A stretch of 13,304 nt of DNA from Acholeplasmatales bacterium. GTDB lineage: Bacteria > Bacillota_I > Bacilli_A > Acholeplasmatales > Anaeroplasmataceae. Made by a program: the position numbers and the translations under genes. Of the stretch, positions 7,445 through 13,304 are shown piece by piece (within the stretch, counting starts at the first letter, position 1; every line of letters starts with the position of its first letter). Location: positions 1 to 13,304 of the forward strand of contig JAEELU010000120.1 in NCBI GenBank assembly GCA_016282815.1. The letters are read 5' to 3'. The notes below the pieces were generated by a model, which saw only the letters and a program-made list of their open reading frames with translations, was not told the DNA's origin and did no database searches.

Positions 7445-8413
7445 ATGAGATATAGTGAGAAGATTAAATATTCTGATATTATATTATCAGGCTTAAAAGC
7501 AAAAGATAGAAAAATAAAAAGTACTAAGGCTAGAATATTTGGTATTATTTTTTCTATTATATTTATAGTATTCACTCTTATATCCGTAATCATAAAGCTA
7601 CCTAAAATAGAAAGAAGTGTAGCTGAATCAAATGAGCTTACACTTGATACACTAATGATTGTAATAGCACTACTTGCCATATTTACTAGGGGAATAATAA
7701 GTGTAGTAATGGTATTTATGAAAAAATCATTATTTAAGCTAAATCATATGGCTGCCTACGAGCTTATGGAAATATTCTTAGTATTAAATCTAATAATTAT
7801 GATTATTGCGAACATCTATAATTATTACACTATAATTGAAATAAATAAGCTATGGGAGGGTGCTGGAACATTCATGGAAAATTTTAAAGATATTTTCCTT
7901 AAAACACCAACTAATATGCTTATAATTACAGGTATATTAATTATTGATTTACCAGCATTCCTAAAATTTATGGCATATATAATCACTAATGCATTTACAT
8001 TCTTTATTTCATTAGTATTAACAATAATATTCCCTGTAACATTAGTACTATATTTAGTTAAAAATAATAGAATATTCTATGAATATGAGGATTATGATAA
8101 GGATTATTATTTAATAAATAAAAGATATGTTAGAAAAGAAAATTATGGTATATCAGTATTTATTAGAAAAAGCCTTTGGTTATTGGTTCTTGCAGGATTT
8201 TTCTTCCTGTTTATGCTAGCATCTCATGATATATTCCATGTTGAGATGACTGTTAATTTATTCTTTGAGGATTATTTTCCATATATAATTACATACTGCT
8301 ATGTCGTTTCATTATTATTCGCACTTGAGTGGAGAATGGATAGAATAGTAGTAAGATTATCAAAGAACACAAGAGAAATAAAGAAGAATGAAGAGGAAGA
8401 AGATAATGAATAA
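7445..8413 (+). CDS. Polytopic membrane protein of unknown function
   Basis: I do not recognise this 322-aa protein. The N-terminus (1-30) is basic and probably cytoplasmic. About seven hydrophobic segments follow: roughly 31-51, 68-92, 105-128, 156-178, 182-205, 243-262 and 277-294. Between the fifth and sixth lies a tyrosine- and charge-rich loop (207-236: FYEYEDYDKDYYLINKRYV) that may be a cytoplasmic extension. The C-terminus (296-322) is charged and ends in a run of Glu and Asp. I see no transporter, enzyme or signalling motif. Codon use resembles its neighbours, so nothing suggests recent transfer. It starts 6 bp after the GtrA-like gene, and the DUF1295-like gene begins within its last codons, so all belong to one transcript. 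GGG (7433-7435) near the upstream stop is the only ribosome-binding candidate. Confidence 0.7.
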   Translation: MRYSEKIKYSDIILSGLKAKDRKIKSTKARIFGIIFSIIFIVFTLISVIIKLPKIERSVAESNELTLDTLMIVIALLAIFTRGIISVVMVFMKKSLFKLNHMAAYELMEIFLVLNLIIMIIANIYNYYTIIEINKLWEGAGTFMENFKDIFLKTPTNMLIITGILIIDLPAFLKFMAYIITNAFTFFISLVLTIIFPVTLVLYLVKNNRIFYEYEDYDKDYYLINKRYVRKENYGISVFIRKSLWLLVLAGFFFLFMLASHDIFHVEMTVNLFFEDYFPYIITYCYVVSLLFALEWRMDRIVVRLSKNTREIKKNEEEEDNE

Positions 8414-9278
8414 GAAGGCAGTAGGTTTATTAATATTATTATTAATATATGTAGTTTCTTATTTTGCTGGCTTTGGAATATTTATTTTACTTCCAGCTGA
8501 AATGCATATAATAATAAGATTATTAGTTGCAAATGTTGTAGCAACTATAGTTATTTGGGTATTTGGAATATTCTTAAATACAGCATCTATATATGATCCA
8601 TATTGGTCAGTTCAAACACCAGTAATCTATTTAAGCCTAATGATATATTATGATAATTATAATATAGGAACAATATTATTCCTTGGCTTTATATTATTAT
8701 GGGCAATTAGATTGACAGTTAATTTCATCATAACATTTAATGATATTAAATATTGTGATTGGAGATATACTGATTTAAAGAATAAAACAGGTAAGCTATA
8801 TCAAATAGTTAATTTATTAGGTATACATATGATGCCAACGTTATTAGTATTCTTAGCATCTATACCTGCCTTATTATATGTAATTAATGGCTGTGATTTT
8901 GAGACATTAAATATTATTGGCTATGCAGTAATATTAATTGCAGTTACATTAGAATTTACATCTGATATAAGTATTCATAAATTTAAAAAAATTAGACAAT
9001 CTAGATCTGAAATAATTAATATTGGCTTATGGAAATATTCAAGGCATCCTAATTATTTAGGTGAGATATTATTCTGGTATGGAGTATTATTTGTTTTCTT
9101 ATTCAATAATTTTAATTATTGGTATGTAATATTTGGTGCAATACTTGTAAACATGCTATTTTTATTTATTTCTATCCCTCTTGCCGAGAAGAAGCTTATA
9201 GGATATAAGGAAGGCTATGAGGAATATAAATCTAGAACAAGAAAGCTACTTCCTATACCCGTTAGGTCAAAGGATTAG
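8406..9278 (+). CDS. DUF1295 / isoprenylcysteine carboxyl methyltransferase-like membrane protein
   Basis: A 290-aa multi-pass membrane protein. Two family marks are clear: SIYDPYWSV (61-69), the DUF1295 signature, and the C-terminal block SRHPNYLGE (212-220) followed by IPLAEKKLIGYKEGYEEYKSRTRKLLP (257-283), shared by DUF1295, steroid 5-alpha-reductase-type and isoprenylcysteine methyltransferase proteins. In the methyltransferase branch the RHP-x-Y-x-GE block binds S-adenosylmethionine; whether this protein is a methyltransferase or an NAD(P)H-dependent reductase is not decidable here. About seven hydrophobic segments occur. ATG 8406 is preferred, with GAGG (8393-8396) 9 nt upstream; an in-frame ATG at 8388 would add MKRKKI but lacks such a site. 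The gene overlaps the preceding one by 8 nt. It closes the four-gene run. The substrate is unknown. Confidence 0.8.
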   Translation: MNKKAVGLLILLLIYVVSYFAGFGIFILLPAEMHIIIRLLVANVVATIVIWVFGIFLNTASIYDPYWSVQTPVIYLSLMIYYDNYNIGTILFLGFILLWAIRLTVNFIITFNDIKYCDWRYTDLKNKTGKLYQIVNLLGIHMMPTLLVFLASIPALLYVINGCDFETLNIIGYAVILIAVTLEFTSDISIHKFKKIRQSRSEIINIGLWKYSRHPNYLGEILFWYGVLFVFLFNNFNYWYVIFGAILVNMLFLFISIPLAEKKLIGYKEGYEEYKSRTRKLLPIPVRSKD

Positions 9279-9281
9279 TTA

Positions 9282-9319
9282 TAACTAATATTTATAGTTA
9301 AAATACATTTCATAAATGT
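9282..9319. repeat. Two small inverted repeats after the DUF1295-like gene
   Basis: TAACTA (9282-9287) pairs with TAGTTA (9295-9300), and ACATTT (9305-9310) with AAATGT (9314-9319). Neither is followed by a T-run, and both are short and AT-rich. They may mark transcript ends or be chance. Confidence 0.25.
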
Positions 9320-9346
9320 TATTTATATATAAAAAATTAATATAAA

Positions 9347-9375
9347 TTGACTAAAGCTCCTAAAATTAGTATAAT
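9347..9375 (+). promoter_or_regulatory. Sigma-A-type promoter for rny
   Basis: TTGACT (9347-9352) and a perfect TATAAT (9370-9375) are separated by 17 bp, the best promoter in the window. The predicted start is about 9381-9382, leaving a leader of about 45 nt before the rny ATG. Confidence 0.85.
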
Positions 9376-9391
9376 AGTTTTGGGAGTTTTT
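9353..9391 (+). terminator. Terminator-like hairpin straddling the rny promoter
   Basis: AAAGCTCCTAAAA (9353-9365) pairs with TTTTGGGAGTTTT (9378-9390) with two G-U wobbles, and the T-run extends to 9391. In a transcript arriving from the DUF1295-like gene this would be a 13-bp hairpin ending in U residues, so it plausibly terminates the upstream operon. The rny -10 box lies in its 12-nt loop, so transcripts started at the rny promoter contain only the 3' arm. It is a candidate from sequence alone. Confidence 0.55.
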
Positions 9392-9442
9392 ATGACTTTT
9401 AACAATAATATAGGAGGAAAATACAAATGGAAATTTGGTTAA
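9392..9442 (+). CDS. Possible 16-codon leader ORF overlapping the rny start
   Basis: ATG at 9392 follows GGGAG (9382-9386) at 5-nt spacing and encodes MTFNNNIGGKYKWKFG before TAA at 9440-9442. It runs through the rny ribosome binding site (its Gly-Gly codons are the AGGAGG region) and overlaps the first 16 nt of rny in another frame. Its own ribosome binding site would lie at the extreme 5' end of the mRNA started at about 9381, so translation is doubtful. Treat it as a candidate regulatory ORF only. Confidence 0.22.
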   Translation: MTFNNNIGGKYKWKFG

Positions 9443-10989
9443 GTATTCTCCTTATTGTTTTGGGGTTGGCTTTAGGATTTGCTGGTGGTTTTGTTGTGAG
9501 AATGGTTACTCACAGAAAATCAGTAGATAATGCAAAGAATGAAGCTGATAAGATTATAGCTGAGGCTAACGCAACAGCTGAAAAGACTAAAAAAGAATCA
9601 ATTAACGAAACTAAAAAAGAAATTCAAGAGCTAAAGGCTGAGGCCGAGGCTGACATTAGAGAAAGAAAGAGCGTTGTCGTAGAATTAGAGAACAAACTAA
9701 ATATGCGTGAAGACACATTAGATAGACGTTCTTCTAATCTTGATAGACGTGAAGAAATTCTTAATGGTAAAGAACAAAAAATTGATGAGAAAAAATTAGA
9801 ATTAGAACAACAAAATAATAAGGTAGAAGCATTACTCAAAGAACAAGAAAAGAAATTAAGTGAGGTTGCTAATCTTACCAAGGAGGAAGCAAGAGAAATC
9901 ATCCTTGAAACTGTACATGAATCTATGAGAGATGAAATTGCACAGTATATTAAGGATGAAGAGGAAAAGGCTAAGGCTATAGTACAAACTAAGGCAAAGA
10001 ATGTTTTAGCTCTTGCAATCCAAAAGTATGCTGGTGAAACTGCTGGTGAGGCTACAGTATCAACTGTATCATTACCTGTTGAAGAAATGAAGGGTAGAAT
10101 TATCGGACGTGAGGGTAGAAATATTCGTGCGTTTGAGTCATTAACTGGTGTTGATTTAATTATTGATGATACTCCAGAGGCTGTTGTTTTATCTGGATTT
10201 GACCCAGTAAGACGTGAGATAGCTAAGCGTTCACTTGAAATCTTAGTTACAGATGGTAGAATCCATCCAGGAAGAATTGAAGAAGTTGTAGAGCGTTGTA
10301 GAGGCGAGGTTGAAATGGTTATTCGTGAGATGGGTGAGGATGCCGTATTCAAAACAGGTATCGGTAAGATTCATCCAGATCTAGTAAGATTAATCGGTAG
10401 ACTAAACTTCAGAACAAGCTACGGACAGAATGTTTTAAAGCATTCAATTGAAACTGCTATGATAGCTGGTAAGCTAGCTTCTGAAATCGGTGAAAACGAG
10501 GTTTTAGCAAGAAGAGCTGGATTACTTCATGATATCGGTAAAGCAGTAGACCATGAAATTGAAGGTAGCCACGTAGAAATCGGTGTTGAGCTTGCTCAAA
10601 AGTATCATGAGCCTAGAGAGGTTATCGATGCTATAGCATCTCACCATGAGGACGTTGCACCAAAAACTATTATTGCGGTACTTGTAGCTGCTGCTGATGC
10701 ATTATCAAGTGCAAGACCAGGAGCTAGATCTGATTCATTAGAAAATTATACAAAGCGTTTAGAGAACCTAGAGGCTATTTCTAATGGAATCAAGGGCGTT
10801 TCATCTTCATTCGCAATTCAAGCAGGTCGTGAGGTAAGAGTTATCGTTAACCCTGAAGAGGTTGATGATTTAACAACAATCACAATTGCTCGTCAAATTA
10901 AGAATGAGATTGAAAATAAGCTTCAATATCCAGGTACTATTAAGGTTACTGTAATTAGAGAAACTCGTGCTACTGATGTAGCTAAATAA
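9427..10989 (+). CDS. rny: Ribonuclease Y
   Basis: RNase Y is the membrane-anchored endoribonuclease that starts mRNA decay in many Firmicutes. The 520-aa length is exactly that expected. Order of domains: an N-terminal transmembrane helix (about 3-26); a long charged coiled coil (about 30-190, rich in Glu, Lys and Ala, with Arg-Arg heptads near 100-110); a KH RNA-binding domain with GRIIGREGRNIRAFE (223-237); an HD metal-dependent phosphohydrolase domain with H339, HDIGK at 368-372, HH at 406-407 and AADALS (423-428); and a C-terminal domain ending VTVIRETRATDVAK. All expected HD metal residues are present. AGGAGG (9412-9417) lies 9 nt before ATG. A near-consensus promoter precedes it and an intrinsic terminator follows the stop. 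It heads a cluster with ymdB, miaB and a ricA-like gene, as in B. subtilis. Confidence 0.98.
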   Translation: MEIWLSILLIVLGLALGFAGGFVVRMVTHRKSVDNAKNEADKIIAEANATAEKTKKESINETKKEIQELKAEAEADIRERKSVVVELENKLNMREDTLDRRSSNLDRREEILNGKEQKIDEKKLELEQQNNKVEALLKEQEKKLSEVANLTKEEAREIILETVHESMRDEIAQYIKDEEEKAKAIVQTKAKNVLALAIQKYAGETAGEATVSTVSLPVEEMKGRIIGREGRNIRAFESLTGVDLIIDDTPEAVVLSGFDPVRREIAKRSLEILVTDGRIHPGRIEEVVERCRGEVEMVIREMGEDAVFKTGIGKIHPDLVRLIGRLNFRTSYGQNVLKHSIETAMIAGKLASEIGENEVLARRAGLLHDIGKAVDHEIEGSHVEIGVELAQKYHEPREVIDAIASHHEDVAPKTIIAVLVAAADALSSARPGARSDSLENYTKRLENLEAISNGIKGVSSSFAIQAGREVRVIVNPEEVDDLTTITIARQIKNEIENKLQYPGTIKVTVIRETRATDVAK

Positions 10990-10998
10990 TTAAAATGG

Positions 10999-11026
10999 AA
11001 AGAGTGGATTTACATTCACTCTTTTT
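10999..11026 (+). terminator. Intrinsic terminator between rny and ymdB
   Basis: AAAGAGTGGAT (10999-11009) pairs with ATTCACTCTTT (11014-11024) with one G-U wobble around a TTAC loop, then TT continues the T-run to 11026. The ymdB ribosome binding site begins 10 nt later. With no clear promoter between, ymdB and miaB are probably expressed by partial read-through. Confidence 0.85.
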
Positions 11027-11046
11027 AGCAATTTAAAGGAGGGTAT

Positions 11047-11808
11047 ATGAGAATACTATATTTAGGTGATATAGTCGGTGAAAAAAATATCGATGTATTA
11101 AAGAATAACCTAGAAAGAATTAAAAGGGAAAACAAAATAAATTTAGTATTTGCGAATGCTGAAAATGTATCGGCTGGTAGCGGACTTACCCAAAAGCACT
11201 ATAAGGAGCTTAAGGCTTTAGGCATATCAGCAATTTCGATGGGTAATCATACATTCTCCAAATCAGAGATTAAATCATATATTGATGATGCCTCAATTGT
11301 AAGACCTGCAAATTTAAATACAACCTATGGTAAGGATGTATTATACATAAATTATAATGATCAAAAGATTGCTCTAGTTAATATGCTAGGTAGAGTGTAT
11401 ACTAATACTCCACTTGATTGTCCATTTAAAACAATGGATAGATTGCTTGAGAATATTAAGGCAGATTATATAATTGTAGATTTCCACGCTGATGCTACAA
11501 GTGAAAAGAAGGCATTCTTTTATGATTTTGCAGGACGTGTTTCTGCGATAGTAGGATCACATACTCATACTCAAACAGCTGATGAGGAGGTATATAAGAA
11601 TACCTGCTTTATATCAGACATGGGAATGTGTGGAGCCTATGAATCAATTTTAGGTGATGACATACAAATGGTAATAGATAGATTTAGAACCGGAATGTAT
11701 GAAAAGCTTAAGGTTCAAGAGGATGATTATTATAAAATCAATGGTGTTATATTAGATTTAGGCAAGGATAATAAAATTATTAGATTTGCTGAGAGAGTTA
11801 AGGTGTAA
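11047..11808 (+). CDS. ymdB: YmdB-family metallophosphoesterase
   Basis: YmdB proteins (TIGR00282) are calcineurin-like phosphoesterases with activity on 2',3'-cyclic nucleotides. In B. subtilis ymdB controls biofilm and motility choice and is encoded next to rny. This copy is 253 aa; Bacillus YmdB is about 264. The binuclear metal set is complete: D8 (LGDIVG), E39-N40 (NAENVSAG), N67-H68 (MGNHTF), H147 (VDFHADATSEK) and H172/H174 (VGSHTHTQTADE). A strong AAGGAGGG (11036-11043) sits just before ATG. It follows the rny terminator and precedes miaB by 2 bp, so ymdB and miaB form one transcript. Cytoplasmic, with no signal peptide. Bacillus carries spoVS, tdh and kbl between ymdB and miaB; none is present here. 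Confidence 0.93.
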   Translation: MRILYLGDIVGEKNIDVLKNNLERIKRENKINLVFANAENVSAGSGLTQKHYKELKALGISAISMGNHTFSKSEIKSYIDDASIVRPANLNTTYGKDVLYINYNDQKIALVNMLGRVYTNTPLDCPFKTMDRLLENIKADYIIVDFHADATSEKKAFFYDFAGRVSAIVGSHTHTQTADEEVYKNTCFISDMGMCGAYESILGDDIQMVIDRFRTGMYEKLKVQEDDYYKINGVILDLGKDNKIIRFAERVKV

Positions 11809-11810
11809 TT

Positions 11811-13244
11811 ATGAAGAATATTAAAATTGCTTTACCTTCATTAAAGGAAGCTAGATCAAGAAAAAATAATAATATTGAAACTATTAGATATCGTCTAGAT
11901 AATAAATATAATAGCTTAGGTAAGGGTAAGACATATTATATTTTTACCTATGGATGCCAAGGTAATGAGGCTGATAGTGAGGTAATGGCTGGTATACTAG
12001 AGTCAGTTGGCTATACATTATCTACTGACCCAATGAATAGTGATGTTGTATTATTAAATACATGCGCTATTAGAGAAAATGCAGAACAAAGAATTTGGGG
12101 TGTATTAGGTCAATTAAAGGGTAGAAAAAGAGAAAACCCAGATATGATAGTTGGAATTTGTGGATGTATGCCACAGGAGGAGAACGCAACTCAAAAGATA
12201 CTAGAATCATATGATTTTATCGATTTAGTATTTGGTACACATAATAGAGACCATTTACCTGAGCTTATTTATCAAGCCTATTTAACAAAGGCTAAGGTAG
12301 TAGAGGTATTATCAAATGAGGGTAATATTCTAGAGGACGCTCCAAAGGTAAGAGCATCTCATCATAAGGCTTGGGTTAATATTATGTTTGGTTGCGATGA
12401 ATTTTGTACATATTGTATAGTTCCTTACACTAGAGGTAGAGAAAGATCTAGAGCTAAGAATGATATCATCAATGAGGTTAAGGAGCTAGTTAAGGAAGGC
12501 TATAAAGAGGTTACACTTTTAGGACAAAATGTTAACGCCTATGGTAAGGATTTAGCTGGTGATTATACATTCGGTGATTTATTATATGATTTAGATAAAA
12601 CTGGTATTGAAAGAATTAGATATACTACATCTCATCCAAGAGATTTAGATTTAAAAACAATGGAGGCTATGCGTGACTGTAAGAGTGTTATGCCACACCT
12701 ACATTTACCAGTTCAATCAGGCGATGATGAAATTCTAAAGAAGATGAACCGTAAATATACATATGATGAATATATGACTAAGGTTAATAAGCTTAAGGAG
12801 CTTGTCCCTGAAATCAGCTTAACTACAGATATAATCGTAGGCTTCCCTAATGAAACAAATGAGCAATTTGAAAATACTCTAAAGCTATGTAAGGAAGTAG
12901 GCTTTGAGGGTGCATTCACATTTATTTATTCAAAGAGAGAGGGTACACCTGCAGCTAAGATGGAGGATAATGTATCTGATTCAGAAAAGCATGAAAGATT
13001 AAATAGATTAAATGAAATAATAAATGAAGGCTACCTAAAGGGTCATCAAAGATTTGTAGGTAAGACAGTAGAGGTACTAGTTGATGGCGAATCTAAGAAT
13101 GGTGATGGAATGATGTGTGGTTATTCACCAAATCTAAAGCTTACTCATTTTAAATCAAGCGATTTATCATTAATTGGTAAAACTGTTAAGGTTAAAATTA
13201 CTGAGGCTAAAACATGGTTTATGATAGGAGAGCTTTGTGAATAG
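11811..13244 (+). CDS. miaB: tRNA-2-methylthio-N6-dimethylallyladenosine synthase MiaB
   Basis: MiaB is a radical-SAM methylthiotransferase that converts i6A37 to ms2i6A37 in tRNAs reading UNN codons. In these 477 aa the N-terminal methylthiotransferase domain supplies C49, C85 and C119 for one 4Fe-4S cluster. The radical-SAM domain has the CxxxCxxC motif C195, C199, C202 (GCDEFCTYCIVPYTRGRERSR) for the other, and the SHPRDL, HLHLPVQSG and VGFPNET blocks are present. A C-terminal TRAM domain (about 413-475) binds tRNA. One departure is YGCQGNEADSE where most MiaB proteins have YGCQMN; Gly replaces Met. About 40 residues precede the first domain, as in Bacillus MiaB. The start is 2 bp after the ymdB stop with AAGG (11800-11803) upstream. 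A ricA-like gene begins inside its last codons. Confidence 0.96.
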   Translation: MKNIKIALPSLKEARSRKNNNIETIRYRLDNKYNSLGKGKTYYIFTYGCQGNEADSEVMAGILESVGYTLSTDPMNSDVVLLNTCAIRENAEQRIWGVLGQLKGRKRENPDMIVGICGCMPQEENATQKILESYDFIDLVFGTHNRDHLPELIYQAYLTKAKVVEVLSNEGNILEDAPKVRASHHKAWVNIMFGCDEFCTYCIVPYTRGRERSRAKNDIINEVKELVKEGYKEVTLLGQNVNAYGKDLAGDYTFGDLLYDLDKTGIERIRYTTSHPRDLDLKTMEAMRDCKSVMPHLHLPVQSGDDEILKKMNRKYTYDEYMTKVNKLKELVPEISLTTDIIVGFPNETNEQFENTLKLCKEVGFEGAFTFIYSKREGTPAAKMEDNVSDSEKHERLNRLNEIINEGYLKGHQRFVGKTVEVLVDGESKNGDGMMCGYSPNLKLTHFKSSDLSLIGKTVKVKITEAKTWFMIGELCE

Positions 13245-13304
13245 CACTGATAAATTAATTGAATCGATTAATGATTTACCTGAGGTAAAAAGATTAAAGG
13301 AATT
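13237..13304 (+). CDS. YlbF/YmcA (RicA)-family protein, 3' end beyond the window
   Basis: Only 22 codons are visible. Translation from GTG 13237 reads MNSTDKLIESINDLPEVKRLKE, which resembles the N-terminal helix of the YlbF/YmcA family, where a short helix carries an E-x2-x-(K/R)-type motif near residue 17. AGGAG (13226-13230) sits 6 nt before the GTG, and the gene overlaps the last 8 nt of miaB, so translation is coupled. In B. subtilis ymcA (ricA) directly follows miaB, and its product, with RicF and RicT, binds RNase Y and redirects its cleavage. Position supports RicA; the short sequence alone does not separate RicA from RicF-type paralogues. Confidence 0.6.
   Translation, partial: MNSTDKLIESINDLPEVKRLKE

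Noticed and set aside
7270..7680. A 136-codon open frame on the - strand across the tail of the GtrA-like gene and the next gene
   Set aside because: Low-complexity Ser/Leu/Ile translation opposite two coding regions that have good starts and spacing; no independent support.
8388..8390. ATG at 8388 as the start of the DUF1295-like gene
   Set aside because: No ribosome binding site at suitable distance; ATG 8406 has GAGG 9 nt upstream and begins with a normal membrane-protein N-terminus.
9624..10352. A 242-codon open frame on the - strand opposite rny
   Set aside because: It is the antisense shadow of the coiled-coil and KH region: Ser-rich low-complexity protein, no ribosome binding site, no family resemblance, while RNase Y on the + strand is unmistakable.
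12713..12919. A 68-codon - strand frame inside miaB
   Set aside because: Antisense shadow of the radical-SAM domain with no supporting signal.
1092..13244. Mycoplasma-type genetic code (TGA as tryptophan)
   Set aside because: Reading frames use TGG for Trp, the dnaB gene stops at TGA, and proteins are full length under the standard code.
1..13304. Defence system, prophage, insertion sequence or CRISPR array
   Set aside because: No transposase, integrase, phage or Cas-like protein, no direct-repeat array, and no break in composition or codon use; the window is syntenic housekeeping DNA.

Overview
The window is chromosomal DNA of a strongly AT-rich, low-GC Gram-positive bacterium, in the Bacilli / Erysipelotrichia / Acholeplasma-like range. 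The evidence is the DnaB-DnaI primosome pair, a T-box riboswitch ahead of thrS, RNase Y, and a run of rny-ymdB-miaB followed by the start of a ricA-like gene. TGA is used as a stop (the dnaB gene ends at 1093-1095) and tryptophan is TGG, so this is the standard bacterial code and not the Mycoplasma/Spiroplasma code. Every gene reads on the + strand. I see no mobile element, CRISPR array, tRNA, rRNA or defence island.

Region 1 (1-4208) is replication initiation and threonyl-tRNA synthesis. It holds the 3' part of dnaB, then dnaI with an ATGA overlap, then a sigma-A-type promoter, a complete T-box leader with a threonine ACU specifier, thrS, and a strong intrinsic terminator. The dnaB-dnaI-thrS neighbourhood matches Bacillus subtilis gene order.

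Region 2 (4219-6273) is a small two-TM protein with a YcxB-like C-terminus, followed 3 bp later by a duplicated-ATPase ABC-F protein that acts on ribosomes and not as a transporter.

Region 3 (6272-9278) is a tightly packed four-gene run behind a weak promoter: a MazG-like nucleotide pyrophosphohydrolase, a GtrA-like four-TM protein with a charged tail, an unrecognised polytopic membrane protein, and a DUF1295/isoprenylcysteine-methyltransferase-like membrane protein. It is the least understood part of the window.

Region 4 (9279-13304) is an RNA-metabolism cluster. A near-consensus promoter, with its -10 box in the loop of a terminator-like inverted repeat, leads into rny (RNase Y). An intrinsic terminator separates rny from ymdB (metallophosphoesterase), then come miaB (tRNA methylthiotransferase) and the first 22 codons of a YlbF/YmcA (RicA)-like gene that overlaps the end of miaB. 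In B. subtilis these proteins are functionally tied to RNase Y.

Most of the window is conserved housekeeping sequence. I did not find a convincing new system. The best leads are the regulatory overlaps (inverted repeats straddling promoters, a possible 16-codon leader ORF on rny, a terminator inside the rny-ymdB unit) and the unexplained membrane-protein cassette.
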